Source: Globodera rostochiensis
Lineage: Eukaryota; Nematoda; Chromadorea; Rhabditida; Heteroderidae
DNA: 64,000 bases
NCBI GenBank assembly: GCA_018350325.1
Contig: JAEVLN010000009.1
Location: 269,388 to 333,387, forward strand
Direction of reading: 5' to 3'
The notes below the pieces were generated by a model. It did not search any database, had not been told where the DNA came from, and saw nothing but the letters and a program-made list of their open reading frames with translations. Positions 18,900 through 38,763 of this stretch are shown piece after piece (position 1 is the stretch's first letter; every line of letters starts with the position of its first letter). Made by a program: the position numbers and the translations under genes.

Positions 18900-21800
18900 T
18901 TATCGCTTCATATAACTGATGGAATGCCATCCCTTTTCAACGTTCGCCGTGCCGAACCCGAAGTCCATGCCCATTTTCTTCATCGTCTTTTTGCCATTCT
19001 TCGGCATTTGGAGTTTGCCACTTTTGACCGCCGTTTCGCCCTTTGTGCAGCGTCCATCGAGGCATTGATGACCCCCGAAGCAAATTTCGGCACTCCACTC
19101 GAAGCCGGCACAATTCCCTCCTGGCTTTATTTTGGATGAACACACCGGGTGGCCAACGTTCGTGCGCGTGTCACACCACAAATACCGAAAAATTTGGACC
19201 AAAATTCAAAATCAATGAGTGAACTAGAGACCGGCGGGAAAGTCGGGATTCCCGGTCCCGTTAATTCGAGCCCAACGTCATTTCGGGGACAGAAAATTGC
19301 GAGAAATGTTACCCGATATCATCGAGGCTTCTACAACTAAAGACCGGCGGGAATGGGATCCCACGGGAAAATACGGGATTCCCGTCCCGCAAATTCCCGT
19401 TCCCGGAAATTTATTTTACCGGACTTTGTCTAAACACCACAAATCGAGACCCCTCCCTTTCAACAAAAAGTCCGGTCGACGACCCAACCACCCAAATGTG
19501 CTCTCTCTACTCACTCGGTGTTCCCGCATTCCTCCGACCATCCCGTCCGCGCACAGTTCGGTCTGGCCACGAACTCGAACATATTGTCGGTGTAGTTGTT
19601 GGAGAGCACGTCGATGTTCCACAGCGGCTGCAGCATCGGCATGAACGCGTCGGAGAAGTGAAATTGGGGGGCACAGGACGCATCGTTTCGCGGATAGTCC
19701 GTCTCGCGTTGCAGCCGGCTCTGTGAAATGTCGCGGAATTTAAGGGGAGGCGGGCGGGCGTTAGGGTTTAAGGAAATTTGAAATTTTAAGGTTTTGCCAT
19801 TTCACCTGTTTGGTCTGTCTCCATTGCTCCCAAATGGAGTCGATAAAGCCTTAAAACATAATTTAATGCGTCCACCGGTCATCAATCTTCGATTGAACGC
19901 ATTGAACTTGCCGTGGTGCATGAAGAAGATCGGGTCGTTGCTGGAGCTGAACCTCTCCTGCATGTCGCCACTGATCAAATAGTGCACGTAATCGTGCGTA
20001 TACTCCAAAAAGCGTTCGTCAATTTCGTAGTTAATGCAACTCTGCAAAATGGCACAAAACTTGACCAAACAAACGAACATCCAAAACATAAAGACGAGCA
20101 ATTTGTCCGGGGGTTTGTTTGTTCTCCGAAAAAGCCCAAATCCGGGATTTATTCACATTCTATCTTATAAATAAAAATATAATATTTATTTTTTAAAACA
20201 CCCAAAAATGACAGAAAACCGAATAAAAAAGACTAAAATTCCATCCCAAATTCATCTAGAAGAGAGCGGCGCCCAACACCGATTTTCGTTCGGGATCCCG
20301 GCTAAATCTCGACGAGATCCCGATCCCGTCCGGTCTCTAACCGGGACCAGTACTGAAAAGTCTTTTCTGGGACTGAAATTTAGTCCCGGTTTTTTCCAAA
20401 AGTCCCGCCGGTCCTGTCCTACTCTTCTGGGACTGAAATTTAGTCCCGCTTTTTTCCAAAAGTCCCGCCGGTCCTGTCCTACCCTTCTGGGACTGAAATT
20501 TAGTCCCGCTTTTTTCCAAAAGTCCCGCCGGTTCCGTCCTACCCTACTTGTGTTGGTAGAGAATAGGCCATGACGCGGTCGACGTTGTCTTGCGTCATCG
20601 CCCAATCAATTCGCGCGTCGTTGATGAATTCGCCGTCCTCCTGGTCCCCAAACATTCGCTGGAAGGAGTGCCGACCCTCAAAAGAGCACAAATTGTTTGG
20701 CATTATGCCAATTATGTGGGGGGGGGGGCTTATTCACATCCATCGTTGTCCAATTGGCGAACAATCCGTTGGTCACAAACCCCGCCTCGTCCGCTTCACC
20801 AAGCAACTTAATTATTGAAATAAGAAAAAAAATTTAGAATTTAAACTCTTTCTTTACTTGCTCACTGAACATTATCGAATCTTCGGGCGATGGCAAGTCG
20901 CCGTCCAAAGTCGAGTCCCAATAGGGCAGGCCCAAAATGGGGTCCTATCAATTAACATTAAATGCGGCATCATCAAAGGATAAAATAACCGCCGGGAACC
21001 AATCGATTTACCGAATTCTCCGGATGCATAGCGCGGAAAACGAGTTCAAGCCTACAAATTCAATTTAAAAGGTAAAGAAACAACAAAAAATTCACCGTTT
21101 CAGAAATTCGCGATGCCAAGCGAAGAAAGCGGGGCCTGAGTGAACGCCCGACCGGCGATGGATCATGCCGAAACGGGAGTAAAGTCCGCTGGCTTTGAAA
21201 CGGCGCATTGTCTCCTAAAATTGGAGAAAATCTTTTTAAATTAATTTGCTAATGAGTTTAAGTGCTAAAGACGCGACCAAAAACAGCTCCAATTCTGCGC
21301 GAGTGTACTGACGAAATTCCTTCCGAATGGCCCTTTTCAGCGGCTTTCCGTTTGGCAAAATGCATTGGGAGCCAACCACCGTACCTAAATTAGCCAAAGC
21401 CAATTCAGTCCCCAAAACTTGGCGGACACAAAACGAGCCTCGGAAAAGCGGACAAACGCAGGCCATTGTCAAACAGTGCATATAGGGCCAAATCTGCCAA
21501 GGCCATCGAACGCTGTCCTTCACTTCGCCCTTCGGCAAATTATGATGGCCGAATTTGGCCATGGCCCTTAAGGAAATATAAAAAAGATTGTCCAATATTG
21601 TTTTGAAGGCCTTTCTTTATAATGTTTTTATTTTATGATATGAGATGCTTCGTTTATTGTAAGGAATTGTCACCAATTTAAAAAAATGCCAAATTTTTTG
21701 GCCATCCATCAGCAGAAAATTTGTGGACCTGGTTTGATTTCGCGCAAGCACTTGCATCCGGGGTGCGTTTTCGTCCAGCTGTGGGCTGTTCTGCAGACGG

Positions 21801-22482
21801 TGCTGAGACTGCTCGTAGTCCGGGAGGTTGATGACGAAGTCGCTGTCCACAATTTTCGGCGGGAAGTTCTCTCTGTCCATCCGTGCGATTTGTTCGCCGA
21901 CTTCAATTCGTCTCGCCTCCAATTGGGCCCCATAATCCTCCAACGACCGTTTGGCCCTCCCCCCGGGCATTTTCTCATTTTTCTTGTGCAAATGCCTGTT
22001 CCGATTGCGCCAAAACACGGCCGCCGCCCTCAGACGCATGTCGCTGCCCTTTTCTTCGCGCAGTTCGAATTCCAAAGGGTCCCTCCGCGGGGGTGCCAAA
22101 GAATTATTGTTCATCGGTTCCATTTGCCCGGCAAATGGTGGCGGACGCTCCGGGGGTGCCACCTGCGAATGAATGAATGGAAAGCGCCTCTACCGTATCC
22201 CTTCAACCCCTTAAATGTATGAAAGCGCCTCTACCGTATCCCTTCAACCCCTACCAAAGCGCCTCTACCGTATCCCTTCAACTCCTACCGTACCTTCATA
22301 TGACGCGGATGGTACACTCTGAAGAAGGGCTGCTCCTCTCTAATCAGATAAACGTGTCCGTTGCCCCACGTTTCGTTCCTCTCCAACACGTAATTCTTTC
22401 GATAAACCCATGACTGAGACAAAGTGAGCGCCGCGCAATTGAGGAGAACAAAAAACGGAAGAAACGGCAAATTTATGCGCAT
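18900..22482 (-). CDS. Secreted tyrosinase-like copper oxidase
   Basis: Type-3 copper proteins of this family oxidise phenols to quinones. The product begins [18 protein letters not shown], a good signal peptide. A Pro/Arg-rich exon (about 21690-22165) follows, then [15 protein letters not shown] and [20 protein letters not shown] (about 21290-21490), the Cys-rich region before the catalytic domain. The CuA region (about 21110-21215) has IHRRSG and [14 protein letters not shown]. Then come [20 protein letters not shown] (about 20900-20950) and GLFANWTT. The CuB region has [13 protein letters not shown] and NDPIFFMHH (about 19910-20010), with the third-His helix completed by [15 protein letters not shown] after a GC-AG intron (19850-19911). 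The C-terminal exon (to 18900) has Cys-rich [13 protein letters not shown] and [12 protein letters not shown]. Copper ligands look intact. Related nematode enzymes work in cuticle or eggshell hardening, and a tyrosinase-like effector is described from Heterodera. Confidence 0.93.
19226..19440. mobile_element. Degenerate TAGAGACCGG repeat in tyrosinase intron
   Basis: Begins CTAGAGACCGGCGGGAAAG and has a partial second copy at 19338 (CTAAAGACCGGCGGGAA). Rich in GGGATTCCCGGTCCCG palindromes. The same terminus, inverted, occurs at about 20320-20330, and similar ends bound the 49.6-50.6 kb element. Confidence 0.5.
20340..20545. repeat. 60-bp tandem repeat, about 3 copies, in tyrosinase intron
   Basis: Three nearly identical 60-bp units start near 20361, 20421 and 20481. 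Each contains GGGACTGAAATTTAGTCCC, a self-complementary hairpin, and AAAAGTCCCGCCGGT. The upstream edge merges into a GGATCCCGATCCCG-rich TE remnant. Confidence 0.9.
22186..22290. repeat. Short tandem repeat in first tyrosinase intron
   Basis: Three copies of AAGCGCCTCTACCGTATCCC followed by TTCAACCCCT or TTCAACTCCT, partly joined by AATGTATG-like spacers. Confidence 0.85.
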
Positions 22483-23813
22483 TTTAATTGAAATTCTAAG
22501 TTTTTGGGCCAGTGTTTAGTGAATAAAAACAATTAAATTAAATAAATTAATGAAATATTTTCCGCCTTTTTTTGAACGGATTTTCGTTTTTCTGTACCCA
22601 CTTGACTGACGTGATGGGATTATTCGCCATTTATTCCCCTAATTCTTGCCCTCGATTTGGGCACCGGAGAATTCAACGAGAGAAATTTCGACGGAATGAA
22701 TAAATGGAAAGAAATGAAATGTTGGTCGAGGTCAATTGGAAGTTGTTTATGCGGTGCGATCACTTTTTTATTTTGTCATAAGGCTGAGACTGAATGATTA
22801 AAGAATGTTTAATCATTTACAGCCGGTATTATTTTAACGAAATTGCGCCTGGGGGGTTAACAAAAGTTTGGTCGTCTCCATCCCGCCGGCAATGCGTCTC
22901 ACAAACGGCAAATGTTCACCAAAATTTACCGAAAAAAGGCAAAAAAAAAAAAGAAAAGTTCGAGAAATTAAATGAAGAGGGGATGAGAGAGTGTGTGGGT
23001 GGTGGAGGGTAGCAGAGAAAAAAAACAGAGAATTAAGAGGGAATAAATTCGTTTTAAATCGTTTACTATTAGAGAAAGAATGGGACATTCCCTCCCCCCC
23101 CCCCCCCAATTTCCCCTCGGGGACTTTCTCTCCTTTCAAATTGCGCAGATCAATGAATTGTTGCGCATTTATAAAAAACCAACGAACGGCGGAGGCGCGG
23201 ACGGAGTTTGACGGCCGAAAACGCCAAATTTGGCGAATTCAATTTCCCAACAAAACAATTTACCTAACGGCCATTTTCCCGAAATTAAATGGCGGAAATT
23301 GATTTTTGGGCGGGTTAATAGAAAGTCGGTGTCGAAAAAAGGCTGAAAAAGTTTTTGTTGTGATGGCTTTTTCTTCCGTTGAGATAATCATTTCGGTGCC
23401 ACACATTTCCATAAAAATTTTCTCAAAGCGTTTCAAAAAAGTTACCAAAACGGGCCCCGAATCGCGCGATTCGATTAACTCAGATTTATCGCGATTATTA
23501 TTTCTGTTACATTTAGATAATTTAGCCAAAGTATTGAATTTACGAAGGCTATTTTCTGTGTGGCCCCCTCCAAATTCTTATTGATGAGTTTTGGGTTTTT
23601 TGGAACATTTAATTGTTACTGTTTTTATACATAAAGCTGAAGGGTTTAAAGTTGGATTTACGATAATGATCAGATCGAAATGGACAAAAAGTTCATGTCA
23701 CTCGCCCCTCCCTCTGCTGTTTGATTCGGTTTTTGCGGATAGTTTATGCCATCGCCTGGGCTATAAAAGAACAGAATAAGCGCGAAAATGCCATAAACTG
23801 ATTTAATTTAGCC
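22483..23813. other. Intergenic between tyrosinase 5' end and DHHC gene 3' end
   Basis: Contains the tyrosinase promoter region. Poly-A, poly-C (about 23094) and AG-rich stretches occur. No exon with family resemblance or consistent splicing was found. Confidence 0.5.
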
Positions 23814-25146
23814 TTAAAGGACTCTCGACCACCTGCTGAACACCGGCAAAAGCCACTTCAGTTTGTCCGTGCCAAACACTTCTCCAAAGTTTCGTCTGAT
23901 GCCCAAGTCGAATCCTTTACTGTCCGGTAATCCAATCGATTCTGATCAGTGATCAGAGTCAAAAAGTGCTCCAAAAAGTCGGCACTTACCGAGTGTGGTC
24001 AGATTATTGGAGATCAAAAAAAGATGGTAGATGAACAAACCGCCCGTGGAAAAGCCCAGCGGGCCGGTCACCAAGAAGAGTAAGGACACGAGAAGGCGCC
24101 AAACGATGTGCGGCTTGGACCCCTCGTCAGTTCGCCAAATTGCGCTGAAATGGGCGGTCCAAAACCCTTCCAGAAATAATACACTCACATAAAATAGGGG
24201 AGAATGGTGAAAAAGCCGAAAAGGCAAAGGGCGAACACGTAGCAGATGAACAACACGAAGAATTTGTAGTTGTTGAAGTTGATGCAGCTATTAACCTGTT
24301 AAAGAAACGATGTTTTGAAAGAATTTAATAGAAAATAAAAAAGAATAAATCAAATCCAAAAGTTTTGGTCCAGTTATTTCTTTTGTTGGTAACAAAAATC
24401 AGCAATTCTGGACCCGGCGGACCCAAATTCATAAAATGGATTTACTCCAAAAGCCTCACTAACCCAAGGGCAGTGGTGGTCGAACTTTCTGAATTTGAGG
24501 AAAACAAATTATCCGCGTAAAAGCCAAAGCGCCCTTCTCACAGAACGCAATGCCCCAGGGTAGAACTGTGATGGCACCGGTAGGGCTTTATGCAGAAACA
24601 ATGCGTGCAGTAGCGAACATCTTAATTTATTTCTATAAATGAGAATATCGAATAAATGATAATATTTAATAATTGAATTCGAATGTGCACCTCCGTTGTT
24701 GAACCTGGAGACGTTCACAATTTTTTGATCGCTGACAAAACGCTCGAGGATAGCATTCATTTGCAATCTGTTGGTGGCAGCGCACAATTCGGCACGAATT
24801 TGGAGGGGCAAAATGAACTGAAACAATCGATCAATTGATGTTTTTTTTAAGAAAATAATGTTTCGACATGTTCCGGAGGTCGTCTGATGGGAGTACAAAC
24901 AGTCTGCACGTTGGACCAAAGCATCAGAAAAAAGAGAATGTGGAAAACGATCAGAAAGATGAGCTTAACGCTGATCGACTCGACGATAACTGTGAATTGG
25001 AGGGTTTTGGGCTTGAATAATGAATAAACAAACGCACGGAGACAGAAAATGATCGCATAAGTGCAATATATCCATAAAATGAAGGCCCAGACGAGCAGCA
25101 CAGGGGCCCAGCGGAGGGAGGGATGGACGCACATTTTGCCGGGCAC
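23814..25146 (-). CDS. DHHC-type protein S-palmitoyltransferase
   Basis: DHHC enzymes transfer palmitate to cysteines of target proteins; the layout resembles the ZDHHC2/15/20 group. The first exon (25146 down) gives [20 protein letters not shown] and a second membrane segment. Then come [20 protein letters not shown], and [20 protein letters not shown] of the cysteine-rich domain. A 25-nt microexon (24464-24488) carries KFDHHCPW. The next exon reads [20 protein letters not shown] (TM3). Then [13 protein letters not shown] and the TM4 region [18 protein letters not shown] lead to NNLTTL, the TTxE region. The last exon has [20 protein letters not shown] and stops at 23814. Two usual zinc-ligand cysteines are Ser and Leu here, while the catalytic DHHC is intact. 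Confidence 0.88.
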
Positions 25147-25204
25147 TTCTTAGCCAATAAGCAAAATATTAAGATTTTGAATAATCTTTTTTCTTGTTAC
25201 ACTA

Positions 25205-25528
25205 CGTTTTGCCAACTGTACATTTTGCCAACTCAGCAAAAATATTACGTTTTGCCAACGGTACGTTTTGCCAACTGTTCATTTTGCCAACTTTACGTTT
25301 TGGATGATTTTGAGCATGTTTCTTGAATGTTTCGAGGCCAAAAGATTCCAAATAAATTCTGAAATCAAAAACCCTTCGAATTCGGGTCCGGGGTTCGAAA
25401 TTGGTCGAAATTTAAGTTTTTGCTGCGTTGGCAAAACGTACCATTTTTGCTGGGTTGGCAAAATGTACAGTTTGCAAAACGTACCGTTGGCAAAACGTTC
25501 GTTGGCAAAACGTACTGACACCTTTTTT
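25205..25528. mobile_element. Inverted-repeat element built of TTTTGCCAAC units
   Basis: The left arm (about 25205-25305) has five copies of TTTTGCCAAC, several next to GTACGTTTTG. The right arm (about 25427-25528) has GTTGGCAAAACGTAC copies in reverse orientation. The middle is unrelated. It lies just upstream of the DHHC gene start. Confidence 0.7.
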
Positions 25529-25529
25529 C

Positions 25530-26651
25530 TTAATTTATAAGTGTTAAAAAAAACCCCAAAAACAAAATAAAACTCCAAAATGCCGAAATATGTGCTATGA
25601 AACTGTCAAAATCCATTCAATTTATGTTTTTTAAAAATAAAAACAGTTTAAGGTCAATTTGATCATTTCGATGTGAATACCTATATAAACGGGGAAAGTT
25701 TCTATTATTGTCACTTTCATTTTTTTGTGGTTTTTGAAAATGGATAAAAATAAACAAAATGCTCTTTTGTTTTTATTTGCACAATTTTACGCAAAAAAAA
25801 TAATCAATTTAATGTTTTCGAATATATTTTGTTCAACAAAAAAATTTCCGGGAACGGGAATTCAAATTTAACAAGACGGGAATCGGCTAAATTGTCGTTT
25901 AGGTGCCCCCAAATGTTTTTGATCGAATCATTCCAATCGACTCTTCTCACTCTCAACTTTCCCTATTTAAGCTTGTCGACCTCCCTCTCCAGGGTTACTG
26001 TAGGTCAAATTCTTGATATTGTAAAAAGTTTTGTTTTCATAATAGAGAGATTAGTATTGACAGAAGATAAGGCAATTCCTTCCCCTAAACAATGAAAATC
26101 TTTTTGTCTTATAGAAGCCACTGGCTTTAAAACAAGTGTTAAAGCATTTACATGGAACCACGCCTGAATTGTTGTCTACTTATTTGTTTCAGTACGCATT
26201 CCGACGTTATCATTCAAATGAGAAAATTTTAAGTATTATTCTGTATAAGCACTCAGATTTGGGTATTTGTATCTTATCAGGGACTGGCTCGGATCCGAAT
26301 AAAAATAGTACCAATCGATTCCTCTCGTCGAGCTGATTACGAATCCGTAAAAACTTCTTGCCGTTTCGAACTATTTTCGTGAACTTAATCATATATTGCG
26401 ACAAAAACACCCTTTAACAATTAAGAATTAATTGCCTCCATTTGTGTGCATTATTGTGAGAACTCTATTTAAAAAAGGATCTCTGTGTGCAAAAAATGAA
26501 TACAATGACCAAAGAATTTTAAAACGTTTCGACTTATAAATCCCACGTCCATTCCGACCTTTTTTTTTTGCTTTGTAAGCCAAATAAATTGCATTATTTC
26601 CAAAAATGTGAATAACAATTAATTTGTTGGTCCTCAATGGGGCGGGGCTTA
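25530..26651. other. Intergenic, nothing recognised
   Basis: AT-rich region between the DHHC gene 5' side and the rbd-1 3' end. No repeat, RNA gene or exon was recognised. Confidence 0.5.
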
Positions 26652-29625
26652 TTAAAAGGATCGCATCTTCGGCCGTTTGTTCCTCCGTTCGCCCACACCA
26701 TCCGGGGCTAATGGCATTCTCTTCGTCGTCCTCAGCCGCTTCTCCTCAACGTCTTCGCTCTGTTTGGCCCATTCCAACACCAAACGACGTCCATACAAGT
26801 GCGTGGAGTGCACCAACGCGTCCATTGCGCGACGCGCGTCGCCGACAGAAAGAAACTCCACGAAACAGAACCCGCGGTGGCCCTCCGAGCCGGGCTGAAC
26901 GAAGAAAATGGCAAAGTTAGAAAAAAAGACACTTTGTGGCTTTGGGAATTGGAGGACAATGCAACAGTAAAAGTTAATTTGTCGAGGTGGACACCAATCC
27001 ATTCCCTAAACAAATGTATAACCCCTGCAGACTTTTTTTGGCATTCGGATGAACTTGAGCTCGCCAAATGCGGAAAACAACTGCGAGAGCTCCTTCAGAT
27101 TCGCCTAAAAAACAGAATTTTTGTTAAAAATTCGAAACGACAAAACCTGGAAGGGTACGTTTCGCACAAGCATTTTGTTGTGTTCGGGTTCCTTTTCCTC
27201 TCCGGATTCCTTTGGCGGCTTCGGTTCGTCGTCGTCCGTTTTCTTTGTTCCATCGCCGCCATCTTCATTCTGTTTATTCGGGTCGCCGCCATCTGAACGC
27301 ATTTCACCGCCTGCTTGGGTCTGATAGCCGTATCTAAAAATGGGACAAAATAAATGAACATGTCGAAATTCGTGCAATTTCCGGCCAACTGACCGTCCAA
27401 TTGCCCGCAGGGGATGCCCCTCGTCGAATACGTCCGACGGTGCCCACTCCAAAAACAGCGGCCTTCCCCCAGGGGACGACTGTTTCTTGGAGTAGGCCAA
27501 CGCCTCAAAGGCACACTTTGCGTCCCGTGCATTTGTCATCTCCACGAGGGCAGTGATTCCGTGCTCTGTGAGTGATTGGTTACAATTTTTTCTAAAGATT
27601 TTTAAACAAAAAACTTCCCCAAAATCCTATTGGTCAAGTCAAGATGCTAAATCCTTTTGCATCTAGGGGCTTAGTAATAAATTAACCAAATTCTCGAATT
27701 TACAAAAAAATTCCTTGGGCGACGCCTATCGGCACCAGTGGCCTCCCAAAACCCCATAAAGTAGGAACGGCAAACGGCTAAAACTGAAACATTACAAAAT
27801 TGCCCCAAATCTCCAAAATTTGGCCTTATTCAAAACAATAAAGTTGTCATCGATTGTTTTTGAAAATTTTGACCTGGTGGCACCAGCACCGCTTTAACGT
27901 GGCCAAATCGTCCAAACAAAGAGCAAAGCCAATCCTTTTTCCCCTCCCTCGCGGCGTCCAAATTTTTGACCAAGATAACAGTGCGCGAACGCTGTTTCGG
28001 TGTGCCGTCGTCGTTGTCCGAAAGACACGCAAAAGCGTTCAACCGAACGCCGTTGTCCAACAGAAATTTGCGCGTCTCGCGCACTAAACGCGCCTCGGCC
28101 ATTGCCATGCGAACGGCTGCGCTAAAATTCAAAAATTTATTTTAAAACATTTAAAATCGCTTCTACCTGTTCTGTTGGTCCCCGTCCACCAATAGCAAAT
28201 GCCGTTTCTCCACCTCGTAATTGTCCGCCAGCGTCTCCGCCACCGCGTCAGTGCCAAGGAACAGCGCATTCCACGTCGTCCTGATGGAGCAGTTCAATCA
28301 AATTAAATAAAGAAAATGACCAACAAAAATTGAACCGCTTGCCTCACCGATTCGTCAGCGTCGTCGCTTTGGCGTCGTTTGCTTTAAGCGTTTGGTGCCG
28401 TTCGCGTTGGAATGAACTGCGGCACGCGCTGGCGAGTCCATCGGCGTCCGCCCCCTCTTCCGCCGTCCGGACTCGCTTCTCCTCCCCGGCGATGATGTGC
28501 AACATTCGACCCTATAAAATAAAACAAATTTAAACGTTTTTTGTCTGTGGAGAAATATCAATAAAAAAATACAACTTTCTATCGAATTACCATAAAAACG
28601 GTGCCGTCCAACGCTTTCCATGCGGCCACGGCATGTTCGGGGAAAATGAAAGTGCACAAAGCGAAGCCTTTGCATTTGCCCGATTTGTCCACGACGCATT
28701 CCAACTCAGCCAAAGGTCCAAACGGCGTAAAAAGTACACGAAGTTGCTCATCCGAACATGAATAGGACAAATTCCGCAGGAAAAGGCCTAAACGTTTAAA
28801 GTTTTGTTGAACCAAAAAGGGGCGTCCATTATAATTTGAATAATTAGAAAAAAAGTAAAACGTCTCCAAAAACATACGTCCGGTGTCCAAAATTTGCTTT
28901 TCAATCAGTTCATCGACATCGCCTCCGTTTTCTCCGTCTTTTTCTTCCTCTTCCTCATTATCGTCATCAATTTTGCTTAAAATTAAAATAAGGCCTAATC
29001 AATTGGAAGAGAAAATTATCACCGCTTCATTAAACATAAAAATTTTAGTGATTTTGGCCCCTAAAATCCCCAGGGACCCCCGGCCAATTTCAAATCGTGG
29101 TCCCGGAATTTCAGAATTCCAAGCAAAAAACAACAATTTGCTATCGGCCAATTTTCTTTACCTTTTGCTTCGATTTCGTTTCTTGAGTTTGTTCAACGAA
29201 ATTTGTTTAGAGATCGATGTTCTGTCCGACGACAACGCCTTGCACTCTTCGACCTGGAAATGTTTGTACAAAAATAACATTAACTTTTCGAGGGCCTTTA
29301 TTCCTTCCAAAAAAACTGTAAATTCCGTCCCTTTGACTCTGTCCCCGGGGGGGGGGGGGCACCGTTAATTTGGAGCCGCTAATGAACGAGCCGTCCATCG
29401 CTTTGATGGCCATTTGACAGCTCTCCGCCGTGGCAAAGCCAACAAAAGCAAATTTGCAGGCGCCGGTCTTTTCGTTGAGCTTCAGCCGAACGTCCGTCAA
29501 AGTGCCAAACTTGGAAAATTGCGTCCGGACTTTGGCCTCGTCCCATCGCGTCTTCTTTCCACACGGCAAATTCTTTACGATCAATCTTAATTCTTTGTAC
29601 TCAATTTTAAAACGCAAATTTTGCT
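26652..29625 (-). CDS. rbd-1: RBM19 / RBD-1 (Mrd1) nucleolar RNA-binding protein
   Basis: RBM19/Mrd1 proteins bind pre-rRNA and are needed for early 18S rRNA processing in the nucleolus. RRM1 (about 29360-29605) has RLIVKNLPCG and CKFAFVGFATAES. A charged linker and an acidic exon (about 28890-28985) precede an RRM with GRMFLRNLSYSCSDEQLRVL and KCKGFALCTFIFPEHAVAAW (about 28600-28885). Then come TTWNALFLGTDAVAETLADN and FLLDNGVRLNAF, family-specific spacers. The next RRM has RTVILVKNLDAAR and EHGITALVEM to LFLEWAPSDVF (about 27430-28030). The last RRM has KMLVRNVPFQ and GHRGFCFVEF to HLYGRRLVLEWA, with a basic tail ending KMRSF. Only four RRMs are found where most animals have six. The first exon with the ATG was not located. 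Confidence 0.92.
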
Positions 29626-29639
29626 GATACGCGAGCACT

Positions 29640-30166
29640 AATCAATTTGACCCAAAATTTAATGGATCATTTAAAAAAATGATTTTGAAACAAAAAAAGC
29701 ACTAAAATCATTGGAATTCAGCCTGAGACCTGCTGCAATTTCCAACAGTTTTCAAATCGGTTGTGCCATTCGCCGTACATTCCTTCACTCCGTCATTTGG
29801 CCGTAACTTCGCTTTTCTGCGAATCTTCATTGATTATTTGTGTTATGCAAATTTCTAAATAAAGTGAGAAAGGCGAGCATTTATATTTATTTAATTACGA
29901 GCGGTAGGGCGTTAAATAGATCAGAAGCTTCACAACTCTCAAATCGAATCCGCAAAACTTTTTTGCGCGAAAAAAATTCTTCAAAAGTTATTGGCCAAAG
30001 ACTGAAGTGGTAATTTCCACAGGGACTCTACCGTCGAAGCAAATGGGACTCGCCATAAACATAATGTCTCGGTTCCATTTTTTCTGACGGTTCCGCGGTT
30101 TTGAAGCGGTTCCGGTTTTTTTTTGTCTAAATAATTTTAATGTGCATTTTATATTTTTTTCAGTTT
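29640..30166. promoter_or_regulatory. Divergent intergenic region, rbd-1 / gex-2, with tRNA-like relic
   Basis: Lies between two divergent genes and presumably contains both promoters. At about 29898-29957, GAGCGGTAGGGCG and AAATCGAATCC resemble degenerate A and B boxes about 40 nt apart, suggesting a tRNA-derived relic. Upstream of the gex-2 ATG, TTTTTTTCAG ends 4 nt before the start codon and looks like a trans-splice acceptor. Confidence 0.4.
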
Positions 30167-38299
<8,133 letters not shown>

Positions 38300-38763
38300 A
38301 AAACCAATCAAAAGCTTGATCAATTTACTTTAATTTGGTGCTTTTTTGTATTATATTGGTAAATATTCCCCCCCCCCCCGTTTGTTCCGCAAAAAATAAT
38401 AAATGTCGACTCCTTTATAGGGTTATCAGAGCCGTAGAATCCAAGACCTCCATGTCAACCGACTTCGAACCACAGACCCTTCTTTGAGCATTCAAAAATC
38501 AATTTTGGCCGCAACTATCCAAAATTATGCTTTTTGAGTGATTTTGAGGCTTAAATAACTTGTTCGAATTGCAAATCCTTTTATTCCTCACCCTCAAAAT
38601 GTTAGCCGACTATGACTTAGTTTGGTGCCTGATCCTCCCCTACTTTTGCCTAAAAACGAATATGGCTTAAAAGGGCTCTCCAAATAAATCGGAAGCAGAC
38701 AAAGTCAACATTTTATCCATTTAAAAAGTCCCGGGAATTTATCCAAAAGTATTCATTCATCAA
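38300..38763. other. Intergenic between convergent gex-2 and PRKCSH genes
   Basis: Contains the two 3' UTRs and a poly-C run near 38369. No gene recognised. Confidence 0.5.
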
